The notes: a model not told the origin generated them from the sequence alone. 64,000 bases of DNA from an uncultured Bacteroidales bacterium (GCA_946408345.1 CAMJRR010000002.1:62001-126000), one strand, 5' to 3'. Counted from the stretch's first letter, positions 30,508 through 40,187 are shown. Numbers and translations are program-made.

Positions 30508-32088
30508 ATGGCAAACATCAAACCAAGTGAAATATCAAGCATCCTGCAGATGCAGCTCCAGAACATGAGCAATAAAGTGCAGTTCGAGGAGATTGGCAAG
30601 GTGCTGCAAGTGAGCGACGGCGTGGCACACGTCTACGGCCTCGACAAGGTGCAATCGAACGAGCTCGTCGAGTTCGAGAACGGCACCATGGGCGTGGTGC
30701 TCAACCTTGAGGAAGACAACGTCGGCGTGGTGCTGCTCGGCCCCACCGAAGACATCAAGGAAGGCGAGACGGTGAAGCGCACCCAGCGCATCGCCTCCGT
30801 CATGGCAGGCGAAGGCATGCTGGGTCGTGTGGTGAATGGCTTGGGTATTCCCATCGACGGCAAAGGCCCCATACAAGGCAAGACCTACGAGATGCCTCTC
30901 GAGCGCAAGGCTCCGGGCGTCATCTTCCGCCAACCGGTGAACCAGCCGCTACAGACGGGTCTCAAGGCCATCGATGCCATGATTCCCATTGGCCGCGGCC
31001 AGCGTGAGCTCATCATCGGCGACCGCCAGACGGGCAAGACTGCCATCGCCATCGACACTATTATTAATCAGAAAGACAACTTCAAGAACGGCGACCCGAT
31101 TTATTGCATCTACGTTGCCGTCGGACAGAAAGGCTCCACTGTGGCCAACCTCGTGAAGACCTTGGAACAAAACGGTGCCATGGACTACACCATCGTAGTC
31201 AGTGCCACCGCCTCCGACCCCGCCGCCATGCAGTTCTACGCGCCTTACGCTGGTGTCGCCATCGCCGAGTATTTCCGCGACACAGGTCGTCATGCCCTCA
31301 TCATCTACGATGACCTCTCGAAACAGGCTGTGGCCTACCGTGAAGTCTCCCTGATTTTGCGCCGTCCCCCGGGACGTGAGGCTTACCCTGGCGATATCTT
31401 CTACCTCCACAGCCGTCTGCTGGAGCGTGCTGCCAAAATTATCAAGAACGACGACGTGGCGCGTCAGATGAACGACCTGCCCGACAGCATCAAGGACATC
31501 GTGAAAGGTGGCGGTAGCATCACGGCTCTGCCCATCATCGAAACACAGGCTGGCGACGTATCGGCCTACATCCCCACTAACGTGATTTCCATCACCGACG
31601 GACAGATCTTCTTGGAGACCAGCCTCTTCAATGCCGGTATCCGTCCCGCTATCAACGTGGGTATCTCCGTGTCGCGTGTGGGTGGTAACGCGCAAATCAA
31701 GTCGATGAAGAAAGTGGCCGGTACCTTGAAGCTCGACCAAGCCCAGTTCCGCGAGATGGAAGCCTTCTCGAAGTTCGGTGCTGAACTCGATGCCGCCACT
31801 CTCGCCATCCTCGACAAGGGTCGTAAGAACGTGGAGCTGCTGAAACAGCCGCAATATACGCCCATGCCCGTCGAAAAGCAAGTGGCCATCATCTTCTGTG
31901 GCACCAACGGCTTGTTGAGTAAAGTGCCCGAGAATAAAGTGTTGGAATTTGAGAAGCAGTTCCTCGACATCATGGAAGTGAAGCACAAAAACGTGATGGA
32001 GCAGCTGAAAGCCGGCAAGATCGATGATGACATCAAGGCGGTTTTGAAAGAGGAAGCTTTGAATTTGAGTGAACACTTTAATGGTTAA
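30508..32088 (+). CDS. atpA: F-type ATP synthase subunit alpha
   Basis: 526 residues: N-terminal barrel, Walker [14 protein letters not shown] (about 169-181), the SRLLERAAK region, and the conserved [15 protein letters not shown] loop. It is the regulatory, non-catalytic subunit of F1. Flanked on both sides by heptamer hairpin arrays. Confidence 0.97.
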   Translation: MANIKPSEISSILQMQLQNMSNKVQFEEIGKVLQVSDGVAHVYGLDKVQSNELVEFENGTMGVVLNLEEDNVGVVLLGPTEDIKEGETVKRTQRIASVMAGEGMLGRVVNGLGIPIDGKGPIQGKTYEMPLERKAPGVIFRQPVNQPLQTGLKAIDAMIPIGRGQRELIIGDRQTGKTAIAIDTIINQKDNFKNGDPIYCIYVAVGQKGSTVANLVKTLEQNGAMDYTIVVSATASDPAAMQFYAPYAGVAIAEYFRDTGRHALIIYDDLSKQAVAYREVSLILRRPPGREAYPGDIFYLHSRLLERAAKIIKNDDVARQMNDLPDSIKDIVKGGGSITALPIIETQAGDVSAYIPTNVISITDGQIFLETSLFNAGIRPAINVGISVSRVGGNAQIKSMKKVAGTLKLDQAQFREMEAFSKFGAELDAATLAILDKGRKNVELLKQPQYTPMPVEKQVAIIFCGTNGLLSKVPENKVLEFEKQFLDIMEVKHKNVMEQLKAGKIDDDIKAVLKEEALNLSEHFNG

Positions 32089-32194
32089 TTGATAATGGAC
32101 AATTGATAATTGAGAATTAAGATGGGAGAAAGCAGAATTGTGCAAAAGCCAGCCTTCACCTAATTTTCAATTCTCAATTATCAATTCTTAATTA
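32085..32194 (+). repeat. AATTGAT-heptamer hairpin array between atpA and atpG
   Basis: Left arm (32085-32121) is a run of 7-bp AATTGAT/AATTGAG units starting inside the atpA stop codon; right arm (32161-32194) is a run of complementary TTCTCAA/TTATCAA units. A 39-base unique stretch lies between. The arms can pair over about 18 contiguous bases. Confidence 0.75.
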
Positions 32195-32200
32195 GATCAA

Positions 32201-33073
32201 ATGGCATCACTAAAAGAAATCCGGGCCCGCATCGCTTCCATCGCCTCGACGCAGAAAATCACGAGCGCGATGAAGATGGTGTCGGCGGCCAAGCTGAAGA
32301 AGACCGAAGGCATCACGACGCGGTTTTTGCCCTACAAAAACAAACTGAGCGAAGCGTTGTCCAACTACCTCGGCTCCCTCGAAGGCGAAGTCAGCATCCC
32401 GCTGGCCGAGCATCGCGAGGTGAAACGGGTGGCACTGATGGCCTTCTCGTCGAGCAGCGGCCTGTGTGGCGTCTACAACTCCAGCGTCTGCAAGCTCTTC
32501 AAGCAGGTCTATGACGAATATGTCGAGCATTTGGGCGCGAAAAACGTCACCGTTTTCTTGGTCGGCAAAAAGATTAATGATTACGCCAAAAAGTTTGGCA
32601 TCAAGGTGGAAAAGCAATATGCCCCTTTGGCCGAGTGCATGTCGTATGACCTGGCCATGGAAATCAGCGATAAGATGGTGGAATTGTTCCTCAGCAAGAA
32701 AGTCGATCGTGTGGAATTGGTGTTCAACCATTTTAAAAATGCGGGCGTACAAGTACCCACGCGCGAGGTGGTGCTGCCCTTAAAGGCCGAAACCTCAGGC
32801 GGAGCCCAGAGTCTCGACTACATCGTGGAACCCGACAAGGAAACCTTCGTCAATGAATTAATTCCCAAGGTTATCCGCACCAACTTCTATTCCATCATGC
32901 TCGACACCCTCACTGCCGAGCACGGCGCCCGCATGACCGCCATGCACATCGCCAGCGACAATGCCGACCAACTCTCGCAGGAGCTGAAGATCCAATACAA
33001 CAAGGCTCGCCAGAACGTCATCACCAACGAATTAATCGACATCGTTGGCGGCGCCGAAGCCTTGAATGGGTAG
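32201..33073 (+). CDS. atpG: F-type ATP synthase subunit gamma
   Basis: 290 residues. The N-terminal helix begins MASLKEIRARIASIASTQKITSAM, typical of gamma, and the C-terminal helix contains RMTAMHIASDNADQL and YNKARQNVITNEL. These two helices form the rotor axle in the alpha3beta3 head. It is the last gene of the operon and is followed by a strong hairpin. Confidence 0.96.
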   Translation: MASLKEIRARIASIASTQKITSAMKMVSAAKLKKTEGITTRFLPYKNKLSEALSNYLGSLEGEVSIPLAEHREVKRVALMAFSSSSGLCGVYNSSVCKLFKQVYDEYVEHLGAKNVTVFLVGKKINDYAKKFGIKVEKQYAPLAECMSYDLAMEISDKMVELFLSKKVDRVELVFNHFKNAGVQVPTREVVLPLKAETSGGAQSLDYIVEPDKETFVNELIPKVIRTNFYSIMLDTLTAEHGARMTAMHIASDNADQLSQELKIQYNKARQNVITNELIDIVGGAEALNG

Positions 33074-33095
33074 GATAGTGGATATCCGTTCCATA

Positions 33096-33133
33096 ATTGA
33101 AAATTCAGCAGTGTAAACTGCTGAATTTTCAAT
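33096..33133. terminator. Bidirectional terminator hairpin
   Basis: A perfect 16-bp stem (ATTGAAAATTCAGCAG and its complement) around a 6-base loop, A/T-rich at both ends, between the convergent atpG and the T9SS protein gene. Confidence 0.8.
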
Positions 33134-33155
33134 AAATATAACTCGTGGGAATCAC

Positions 33156-34733
33156 TTATTCCTTCACAAAGCGTTTGGTCTGCACCACGCCTTCCGAAGT
33201 CAACTTTATCATGTAAGTGCCAGCAGGCAGGTCACGCACGTCAATGTCGAACGCAGAGGCACCAGCCTCATGGAGGCGGAGCAAAGCACCGGATATGCTG
33301 TAAATCTCATAACGCTCAATATTGTTCTCACTTTCCACTACGATGTGGTTGGTGGCCGGATTGGGGAAGATGGAAAGAGATGGGGTGAGGAGGTCGGTCA
33401 CACCGTCCCACTCGCGGTAGAGTGTGACGTCGTCGACCACGATCATGAACTGGTCCGTACAGCCAAAGTGACGGAAAGCCACCCAAATTTCTTGGCCCTC
33501 GTATTCGCGTAAATCGATGGCATAGTCATACCATGCGCCTTGGGTTTTGGCAGTCATCGTGGTCTCCCAGATGGTGGTGAAGTCGTTGGCATCGGTATTA
33601 CCCGAGGTGGAGATGGCCACGCCGAAGTGCTCCTTAGGATAAGCTGCATCTTGGGCACAGGCTCTAAAGGTAAGGAGACCATAGGTGAGCTTGAAGGGGC
33701 AAACGAGGTAGTTGTCGGGCGTTAGAGGCAGTTCGTACATGTCATCATGCGATGCACTGACGGCACTGTAGGTGTTGGAAGGATTGTTCCAATTGCGGTT
33801 CAGCTGCCACTCATAACCATCGCCATCGGCATCGATAGTGGTCCAACGCAGGAAACCGTCGTTGAAGTCATAGAACTGGTCGCCCGCTGGTGGCTCAGGC
33901 GGTTCGGGGGTATAGTCGCCCAAAGCATAGATGCCGATGAGGTTGGGGCTTTTATCCACATCGCCAAAGAAACAGACTGTTCCGTTGTATTCGCCAATGA
34001 AAGCACCGCCAGCTGTGCATGCATATCCCCATCCAGGGGTGACGGAGAAGTCGAAGATGTAGTTGGGGTTCATGGTGTCGTCGTCGATGTTATAGTCGAA
34101 AACGTGGGCGGTGAAACCCTCAACGGCAAACAGATAGAGGTGTGCAGCGCCGTTCTCGTCGGTGAAATAGCCCGTGCCGTGCACGGTGTGTCCACCGAGG
34201 TTGTGGGCTGTAGCCGTCTGAATGACAGCACCGTTGCGGTCGACGAGCTTGAGGTCAAGGTGGAGGTTGGGACTGTTTCCCGTGGCTCTCTCGCCCACCC
34301 AAAAAGCGTCGTGAACAGGATCGTAGGTGCAAGTGCCGAGCTCATTAAAGGACGTGTTAATCTGTCCAATCAGCGTCTTGTTGTGGAGGTCATAGCACCA
34401 AATATTTCCGGAATGGGCGTCGCAGCCGTAGAAATATTGGCCGTCGTAGGTCATGTCGCGCATGTAGTTGTCGGAGTTGTCGATTCCGGAAACGTCGAAT
34501 TCTTCGATGAGGTTGCCGTTAAGGTCGTATTTGTAAAACATCGACAGCACTGTCGACGACTTGCCCCAGGCACTAGTGTAGATGAACTCGCCATCATAAA
34601 CCACGCCATGCTGACGGCCAGTGGAGCATGAGAATGAGGTCACGAGCTCCCATGGGTCGCGTGAAGCTTGAGCTTGTATGGTAATAGGAACCACGAATGC
34701 CATGGCAAGGAAAAGGAGTAGTTGTTTTTTCAT
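33156..34733 (-). CDS. Secreted T9SS cargo protein with propeller-like and jelly-roll regions
   Basis: 525 residues with a signal peptide (1-22, cut after IQAQ). Residues about 30-280 look like a beta-propeller (repeated YDGQYFYG/YDPVHDAFWVGE strands). A choice-of-anchor/MAM-like jelly roll follows (about 290-440, FNDGFLRWTTIDADGDGYEW ... DDVTLYRE). A T9SS type A sorting domain ends the protein (LSIFPNPATNHIVVES, then LPAGTYMIKL and a Lys-rich end). It would cross the outer membrane through T9SS. Substrate is unknown. Confidence 0.82.
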   Translation of the reverse strand: MKKQLLLFLAMAFVVPITIQAQASRDPWELVTSFSCSTGRQHGVVYDGEFIYTSAWGKSSTVLSMFYKYDLNGNLIEEFDVSGIDNSDNYMRDMTYDGQYFYGCDAHSGNIWCYDLHNKTLIGQINTSFNELGTCTYDPVHDAFWVGERATGNSPNLHLDLKLVDRNGAVIQTATAHNLGGHTVHGTGYFTDENGAAHLYLFAVEGFTAHVFDYNIDDDTMNPNYIFDFSVTPGWGYACTAGGAFIGEYNGTVCFFGDVDKSPNLIGIYALGDYTPEPPEPPAGDQFYDFNDGFLRWTTIDADGDGYEWQLNRNWNNPSNTYSAVSASHDDMYELPLTPDNYLVCPFKLTYGLLTFRACAQDAAYPKEHFGVAISTSGNTDANDFTTIWETTMTAKTQGAWYDYAIDLREYEGQEIWVAFRHFGCTDQFMIVVDDVTLYREWDGVTDLLTPSLSIFPNPATNHIVVESENNIERYEIYSISGALLRLHEAGASAFDIDVRDLPAGTYMIKLTSEGVVQTKRFVKE

Positions 34734-34754
34734 AGTGTTTTCTTTTGAAGTTAG

Positions 34755-35807
34755 TCATTTTATGGGGTCAGTATTGTCGCACCGTTGTCCTTCGTATTGC
34801 TGCACCTCGTCGTATTTGTATTCCAACTTGATGCCTACCTGCTTGAACATCTCCTCGGTTTCTGCACCATCGTGGTAGCGGCGCTCGCACACCACGCGCA
34901 CGATACCGCAGTTGATGATGAGCATGGCGCAGGTGCGGCAGGGGGTCATGCGACAATATAAGGTGCTGCCGTCCAAGGCGATACCTCTTCTGGCAGCCTG
35001 ACAGATGGCATTTTGCTCGGCATGCACGGTACGCACGCAGTGTTGTGTGACGGAACCGTCTTCGTGGATGGTCTTTCGGAAAAGGTGTCCTACATCGTCG
35101 CAATGCGGTAGCCCACGCGGCGAGCCCACATAGCCCGTCACCAGGATTTGCTTGTCCTTCACGATGACACAGCCACTGCGCCCCCGGTTGCAGGTAGCAC
35201 GCTCGCTGACGGTGTCGGCCAGGTTGAGGAAATAGTCATCCCAAGATGGGCGTACATGGAGTTGGGTCAAAACCTTTTCCACCTGTTGGTGCAGTTGAGG
35301 GATGGAGCCGTCGTTCATGAAGACGAAGTCGGCCTCTTTGATGCATGCGCCAAGGTTTTGCTTGTTGGGGTCGGTGGCGGTCATCTCGCGCTCCTCGTTG
35401 GACACGAAGGTCTCGAAGTCGATGTGGTCGGTCTCTGAGCCACGGAGGTAGATGCGGTCGTAACGTATCTTCCGGTCGGCGTCAACGGCGAAGAGATAGA
35501 ACTCGCCCTTCTCGCGCAGTGAGTGGATCTCGCCTGGGGTGCGCACGCTCTCGATGACGGCGTTCTTGCCTTCGGCTTTGGCACGTTCGAAGAGTTGGTC
35601 GGTGATGTAACTGGGTGAGTGCGCAGCGCGCAAGTCGTTGCCCACCAAGGTCAGTGTGTCGCGGTTCACTTCGAGCCCACGGCGTTGACATTCTTCTGTA
35701 ATGTAGGCCCGCACTGAGTAGTGCACGAAGCCCTTCTCCTTGACGAGATAGTCGACGATGGTGCCTTTGCCTGCACCCAGGGTGCCTGTGATTCCTATGA
35801 TGATCAT
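34755..35807 (-). CDS. P-loop nucleotide kinase-like / dCMP deaminase fusion
   Basis: 350 residues in two domains. Residues 1-184: P-loop kinase-like with Walker A GTLGAGKGT (8-16), as in nucleoside-monophosphate kinases. Residues about 190-340: dCMP/dCTP deaminase fold with zinc and proton-shuttle motif HAE (in RTVHAEQNAI) and PCRTC. Deaminases supply dUMP for thymidylate synthesis. A kinase-like domain joined to a deaminase is also the layout of anti-phage dCTP deaminases (DcdV/AvcD), though those are longer from memory, and yeast Dcd1 also has a degenerate kinase-like N-terminus. Housekeeping and defence roles are both possible. Confidence 0.85.
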   Translation of the reverse strand: MIIIGITGTLGAGKGTIVDYLVKEKGFVHYSVRAYITEECQRRGLEVNRDTLTLVGNDLRAAHSPSYITDQLFERAKAEGKNAVIESVRTPGEIHSLREKGEFYLFAVDADRKIRYDRIYLRGSETDHIDFETFVSNEEREMTATDPNKQNLGACIKEADFVFMNDGSIPQLHQQVEKVLTQLHVRPSWDDYFLNLADTVSERATCNRGRSGCVIVKDKQILVTGYVGSPRGLPHCDDVGHLFRKTIHEDGSVTQHCVRTVHAEQNAICQAARRGIALDGSTLYCRMTPCRTCAMLIINCGIVRVVCERRYHDGAETEEMFKQVGIKLEYKYDEVQQYEGQRCDNTDPIK

Positions 35808-35872
35808 GATGTATGGTGTTTGTCTGTGTTTGTGTAAGAGCAGGGACTTACGTCGCCTGCTTAATATCTGTC

Positions 35873-35885
35873 GCCCCTACGGGGC
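35873..35885. repeat. GCCCC-tac-GGGGC palindrome
   Basis: A perfect 5-bp GC stem with a 3-base loop in the 96-bp gap between the LOG-family gene and the kinase/deaminase fusion. It may terminate the LOG transcript or be a dispersed palindrome. Confidence 0.5.
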
Positions 35886-35903
35886 TGGCTCTAACTATTA
35901 ACT

Positions 35904-36491
35904 TTAAACTTGTTCTTTAATCTCATCCACCCATTTTTTCAGCTCCACGGGTTTGAAGTTCTCGATGCCTTGCAGCAGTGTCTTAGGGTTGTTGCTGACG
36001 ATGATGTTGTTGGCGTGCTCGCGGTGGATAAAGCCGTCGTGGGTGGCACGGTCGAGGAAACTGACGATATGGTCGTAATAACCGTTCACGTTGAAGAGCG
36101 CGACAGGCTTGTCGAATACGCGCAATTGACTGAGCACCATCACCTCGAAAAACTCGTCCATCGTTCCCACGCCGCCCGGCATGGCGATAAAAGCGTCGGC
36201 CATGTCCTCAAGGATTTTCTTGCGTTCGGCCATGGTATCTACTACAATCAGCTCATCGATGTCGGGGCGACCTACGCGCATGTCAAGCAGGTGCTGGGTG
36301 ATGGTACCAACAATCCTGCAATGGCGTTGTTTCATCTCTTCGGCAATGACATTCATCAGGCCCACATTGCCGCCGCCGTATAGCAATTCACATTGGTTAT
36401 CGGCCAAAACATGACCCAATTCAGCGGCTTTTTCGCGATATATCGGGTCGAAGCCCATGCTGCTACCGCAAAATATGCAGATTTTCTTCAT
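35904..36491 (-). CDS. LOG family protein (cytokinin riboside 5'-monophosphate phosphoribohydrolase-like)
   Basis: 195 residues of Rossmann type beginning ICIFCGSSMG, with the LOG signature PGGVGTMDEFFE (about 106-117) that carries the catalytic Glu. LOG enzymes cleave N6-modified AMP (and AMP) to base plus ribose 5-phosphate. In bacteria without plant hosts the physiological substrate is uncertain, probably nucleotide salvage. It is divergent from the MTA/SAH nucleosidase gene, and both promoters lie in the 95-bp gap. Confidence 0.9.
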   Translation of the reverse strand: MKKICIFCGSSMGFDPIYREKAAELGHVLADNQCELLYGGGNVGLMNVIAEEMKQRHCRIVGTITQHLLDMRVGRPDIDELIVVDTMAERKKILEDMADAFIAMPGGVGTMDEFFEVMVLSQLRVFDKPVALFNVNGYYDHIVSFLDRATHDGFIHREHANNIIVSNNPKTLLQGIENFKPVELKKWVDEIKEQV

Positions 36492-36505
36492 TCGATAAAT
36501 TTTTG

Positions 36506-36513
36506 CAAAAGTA
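36506..36513 (-). promoter_or_regulatory. Promoter of the LOG-family gene
   Basis: TACTTTTG on the minus strand, 14 bp before the ATG, with TTG (36535-36537) 21 bp upstream. Confidence 0.6.
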
Positions 36514-36521
36514 GTATTTTT

Positions 36522-36529
36522 TATTTTTG
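36522..36529 (+). promoter_or_regulatory. -7 box for mtnN
   Basis: TATTTTTG, interleaved with the divergent LOG promoter. The transcript would have a leader of about 53 bases made mostly of the AATCTTTG-type array. Confidence 0.55.
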
Positions 36530-36539
36530 CCGTGCAAAT

Positions 36540-36586
36540 TTCTTAAATCTTGAATCTTTGAATTTTGAATTTTAATCTTTGAATCT
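36540..36586 (+). repeat. AATCTTTG-type array immediately before mtnN
   Basis: About six 7-8 bp units (TTGAATC, TTTGAAT, TTTAATC) run right up to the base before the mtnN ATG and would form its whole 5' leader. Confidence 0.7.
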
Positions 36587-37342
36587 ATGACCCGCAATAT
36601 AGGCATCCTTGGCGCCATGGCGCAAGAAATCGACGAAGTGAAAGCCCTCCTGACTGAAAAAACGACAGTGAAAATCGCCAACCGCGAGTTTGTGGTGGGC
36701 AAAATCGGCAATGTGCGTTGCGTGGTGGCTTTTTCCAAATGGGGGAAGGTGGCCGCCACCATCACCGCTACCTTATTAATACAAGAGTTCGCCGTGACGG
36801 ATTTGATCTTCATCGGCACGGCAGGGGCCTTGGCCGATGGCCTCAAGGTGGGCGACATCGTGATTTCCAAATGCTTGGTGCAGCACGACTTGGATGCCCG
36901 TCCCATCATCTCGCGCTTTGAGTTGCCTTTGCTCAACCGCACCTATGTCAATAGCGACCCTGAACTGACCGACTTGGCAGGCAAGGCCGTAAAGCGATTG
37001 CTGGAAAGAGGCGTGGAGCACATGGTGGGCGAGGAGGCTGTCAAGGAGTTCAACCTCGCACCGACCTTACATTTCGGCGACATCGCCAGCGGCGACCAAT
37101 TCATCAACAGCAATGAAAAACGGGAGGAAATCCTAAGTCTTTTGCCCGATGTATTATGCGTCGAGATGGAAGGCGCAGCCGTGGCTCAGGTCTGCCTTGA
37201 GTTCAACACGCCTTTCACCGTTATCCGTACCATCAGCGACACCGCCGACCACAACGCCCGCGTCGACTTCGGCAAGTTCATCGTTGAGGTGGCCAATGCT
37301 TATTCGCGGGCAATCATCAGTGAAATGTTCCAGCTCTTCTGA
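36587..37342 (+). CDS. mtnN: 5'-methylthioadenosine/S-adenosylhomocysteine nucleosidase
   Basis: 251 residues of the PNP/UDP phosphorylase fold. It begins IGILGAMAQEIDEV (catalytic Glu region), has EMEGAAVAQVC (substrate-binding Met-Glu) and ISDTAD with the catalytic Asp. It removes adenine from MTA and SAH in methionine and methylation-product recycling. The start ATG follows directly on a repeat array. It converges on the zinc-ribbon gene with 3 bp between stops. Confidence 0.93.
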   Translation: MTRNIGILGAMAQEIDEVKALLTEKTTVKIANREFVVGKIGNVRCVVAFSKWGKVAATITATLLIQEFAVTDLIFIGTAGALADGLKVGDIVISKCLVQHDLDARPIISRFELPLLNRTYVNSDPELTDLAGKAVKRLLERGVEHMVGEEAVKEFNLAPTLHFGDIASGDQFINSNEKREEILSLLPDVLCVEMEGAAVAQVCLEFNTPFTVIRTISDTADHNARVDFGKFIVEVANAYSRAIISEMFQLF

Positions 37343-37345
37343 CGG

Positions 37346-38932
37346 TCAAGAGAGCATGGCCGCCACGCTGCCAATCAGGAGGAAAAGAATAAGCAAGATG
37401 GCGCATCCTGGTGAAAGTTTAACCTTTGCTTTTGAAGATCCCGCTTTTTTAAGGCCTGGGAATATTTGTTTCAAAGAGAACTTCTGCTGCGACGGCAACT
37501 TTCTTCTTTTCAGTGTTCCGCTAGGCTGTTTTTCATAATACAAGGGCTCCCCGTACATCATCGTTTTGGCGGCTCCTCCGGCGAGCACGATGGCCATGAA
37601 CACTGGGGTGATGTACCATGCCGCACCATAGCCGATTTTAATGTCGGAAAGCGGCAGTCCCCTGAGAATTTGTATCGGAATGGCGATCAGCAACGGAAGG
37701 AAGGTGACAACCAACATTCCGACAATCAACTTGATGATACGCGAAGGAGTGAAAAACTTCAACTCGGTGGGGACGGGGCCCTTGCCAAAGTCGGCGAAGA
37801 ACTCCGTTTGGGTGTCATTGTGTCGGTTCTCTTCTTTGGGCATTGTGATAATCTCTTGGACGATCTCTTTGTGGTGGCGGTTGTGGGCAACGGCGAAGAA
37901 GACGAGACCAAACACCAAGGCGATGGCACCGACTGATAGCGCCTCTCCCATCCACAACCCCGCCACAAGGGCCACTACCAAGGTGGCCAGGGTAGGCCAA
38001 AGCCACCATTTACCGGTAAGGTTTTTCGTTTTTCCTGTAGCGATGGATACCTTTCCGGTTTGTCCATTCACGGCCGCTGCCACACCGTTTTCGCATTTCA
38101 CCAGATACACGGGCATGAGGGAAGGGATGGACTCGTTTTCGTTGTCATCGAGTAAGATGTCCATTTCCTTGGTGCGCACTTTCTTAGCTAGGCTTTGGTA
38201 TAGCTCTGCACGGGTTTCTTCTCCGACACGCGCGTTCAATGCGTCACCAACCACATTCTGAATCTTGGCGTTCTGTTGATTCAGGAAGGCGAAGTCGAAT
38301 TCGCGAGTCTCGCTGAAGTCGAAGGGTTCGATACCGTCGAGAAACAGGTTGTCCCAGTCTTGGGAGGCATTCACTGCGGTATGGCTCAAATAGGCTCGGA
38401 ACGGATAATGGGTGGTTGTGCCATCCTGAAGGCCGATGGCCATGTCACCGTTAAAGGCGCCGCGCACGATATGATAGGGCAGATAGCAGCCCGTGAAGCG
38501 GTTCAGGTTGTCTTCGATGACCTTTGCCGCCTTGTTGCCTTTGTTTTCCGCGAGCCATGCCTTCAGTTTGTTTTCAGCCTCTTCTTTGGTGATTTTGAAG
38601 GGGATGATGATCTCGGGCAGGTCGTTGCCTGCAAAATTGGCGTCAATCATGGTGTTTTGGCAGAATGGGCAAATCGTCGAGGCATCGTCAGAGGCGGCTA
38701 AGGTGTGTGCCCCGCAAGCAGGACAGGCAAAAGTCCTCACATGGCTGATACCTTCCCTGACTTTCTGTTGCTGGATCTTCCTCCAGTTCTTGAATTCCGC
38801 TTTTTGCGAGTCCAATTCGTTAGTTGAGCCACAGTGTTCGCAAATATAGTGCTGCTTTGCGATGTCAAAGTGTTGCTGCCCTCCGCAATTTTTGCAACGA
38901 ATAATTAATGGGTTGTTGACGCTTGATTCCAT
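37346..38932 (-). CDS. Zinc-ribbon integral membrane protein (TFIIB-type zinc ribbon)
   Basis: 528 residues from ATG 38930-38932. Two zinc ribbons at the N-terminus: CKNCGGQQHF...CEHC (about residues 12-34) and CPACGAHT...CPFC (about 67-90). A soluble region (about 95-300) follows, then about five membrane helices between 318 and 525, and a basic linker. Bacteroidetes proteins of this layout are annotated only as TFIIB-type zinc-ribbon proteins and their function is not known. An in-frame extension upstream runs past the promoter box at 38955 and is rejected. Confidence 0.8.
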   Translation of the reverse strand: MESSVNNPLIIRCKNCGGQQHFDIAKQHYICEHCGSTNELDSQKAEFKNWRKIQQQKVREGISHVRTFACPACGAHTLAASDDASTICPFCQNTMIDANFAGNDLPEIIIPFKITKEEAENKLKAWLAENKGNKAAKVIEDNLNRFTGCYLPYHIVRGAFNGDMAIGLQDGTTTHYPFRAYLSHTAVNASQDWDNLFLDGIEPFDFSETREFDFAFLNQQNAKIQNVVGDALNARVGEETRAELYQSLAKKVRTKEMDILLDDNENESIPSLMPVYLVKCENGVAAAVNGQTGKVSIATGKTKNLTGKWWLWPTLATLVVALVAGLWMGEALSVGAIALVFGLVFFAVAHNRHHKEIVQEIITMPKEENRHNDTQTEFFADFGKGPVPTELKFFTPSRIIKLIVGMLVVTFLPLLIAIPIQILRGLPLSDIKIGYGAAWYITPVFMAIVLAGGAAKTMMYGEPLYYEKQPSGTLKRRKLPSQQKFSLKQIFPGLKKAGSSKAKVKLSPGCAILLILFLLIGSVAAMLS

Positions 38933-38954
38933 GGCTTTTGCGTTTTTATCGGGG

Positions 38955-38962
38955 CAAAGATA
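38955..38962 (-). promoter_or_regulatory. -7 box of the zinc-ribbon gene
   Basis: TATCTTTG on the minus strand, 22 bp before the ATG. It lies just upstream of the 3' end of the M20 gene. Confidence 0.55.
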
Positions 38963-38972
38963 TGTATTTGCA

Positions 38973-40103
38973 CTATTTTTCCAACTCCAACCGAATGATT
39001 TCCCAAAACATGCACATTCCTGTCTCCAAAATATCATCAGGGAAATCAAACATAGGGTCGTGCAATGCAGGCTGCTCCAAACCTGAGCCAAGGCCGAAGA
39101 AGCCGATGGGGCAGACGCTCCCAAATCTTCCAAAGTCCTCCGACCAACGGAAAGGCTCTTCTAAATGGCCGAGGCTCAATTCAAGATTGGCAGCGGCTTG
39201 CTCTATGGTTTTCACGCAGTTTTCGTCGCTGTTAGTGGCGGCGAAGGCTTCGTGTTCGGAGAAACTGAAGTCGAAGAGGTGGTCTTTGGCCTTGGCGCGG
39301 CAAAACTCGATGATTTCCGTCGACATCAGTTCTAGGTTGCTGTCGTTGAAACTGCGCAGGGTGAGCCAAATCTCGGCATGACCTGGGGCAACGCCGAAGG
39401 TCTCCTCGCCAAGGGTTGCATGAGTGATGACAAAGGTGGTGAGGGGCTTCACGGCTTTCAACTGCTCGCGTTTTTTCTCCAGATGGTGGATGAGCTGGGC
39501 CAATAATTCCGAAGGACTAAGCCCCGTCTCAGGTTGTGAGGCATGGGCTGTGCGACCGTCGAAAATGAGTTTCAAGCCAAACGATGCTGCTGCAAAACAA
39601 CCTTCCTTCACCATGATTTTACCTTTCTCAAAGCTGGGAAGGTTGTGCAGCCCGTAAGCCACATCGGGTTTGATTTGTTCAAATTGCGGGTCGCTGAGGA
39701 TGGCTTGTGCGCCTTGTCCGGTTTCTTCGGCGGGCTGGAAGAGCAACACCACTTCGCCTTGGTCGGGACGTTGCTCGCCGAGCCATTGCGCCAGTCCACT
39801 GAGGATGGTGGCGTGACCGTCGTGGCCGCATTTGTGCGAAACGCCTTGGTTTTGTGAACGATAGGGAATGTCGTTCGGCTCGGGAATGTGCAGTGCGTCG
39901 ATGTCACCACGGATGAGGATGCGCTTGCCAGGCTTTGCCCCTTTGTAGACAGCAGCCAAGCCATAACCACCGATTTTCTCTATGATTTGGTCGGGCTGGG
40001 TTTGTTTCACCCATTCGTTCAAAACTCTATTTGTAATGACCTCCTGCCCCGAAAGCTCTGGGTGGGCGTGGAGGATATGTCTAAGTTCGATGAGGTTTTG
40101 CAT
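38973..40103 (-). CDS. M20 family amidohydrolase (zinc metallopeptidase)
   Basis: 376 residues from ATG 40101-40103. Metal-ligand motifs of the M20D group are visible: RGDIDALHI, CGHDGHATIL, EETGQGA, YGLHNLP and a C-terminal His (QPALHDP). A dimerisation domain lies between about 180 and 290. Members hydrolyse N-acyl amino acids, hippurate or indole-acetyl amides; the substrate here is unknown. Its promoter box lies 17 bp upstream and it stands alone. Confidence 0.9.
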   Translation of the reverse strand: MQNLIELRHILHAHPELSGQEVITNRVLNEWVKQTQPDQIIEKIGGYGLAAVYKGAKPGKRILIRGDIDALHIPEPNDIPYRSQNQGVSHKCGHDGHATILSGLAQWLGEQRPDQGEVVLLFQPAEETGQGAQAILSDPQFEQIKPDVAYGLHNLPSFEKGKIMVKEGCFAAASFGLKLIFDGRTAHASQPETGLSPSELLAQLIHHLEKKREQLKAVKPLTTFVITHATLGEETFGVAPGHAEIWLTLRSFNDSNLELMSTEIIEFCRAKAKDHLFDFSFSEHEAFAATNSDENCVKTIEQAAANLELSLGHLEEPFRWSEDFGRFGSVCPIGFFGLGSGLEQPALHDPMFDFPDDILETGMCMFWEIIRLELEK

Positions 40104-40120
40104 GATGTTTTTCTTTGGCG

Positions 40121-40128
40121 CAAAAATA
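40121..40128 (-). promoter_or_regulatory. -7 box of the M20 amidohydrolase gene
   Basis: TATTTTTG on the minus strand, 17 bp before the start codon. Confidence 0.55.
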
Positions 40129-40187
40129 ATGATTTTTAGTGTCTGACTATCCATGTCAGAAATAATTCGTATTATTGCAGTCTGAAA

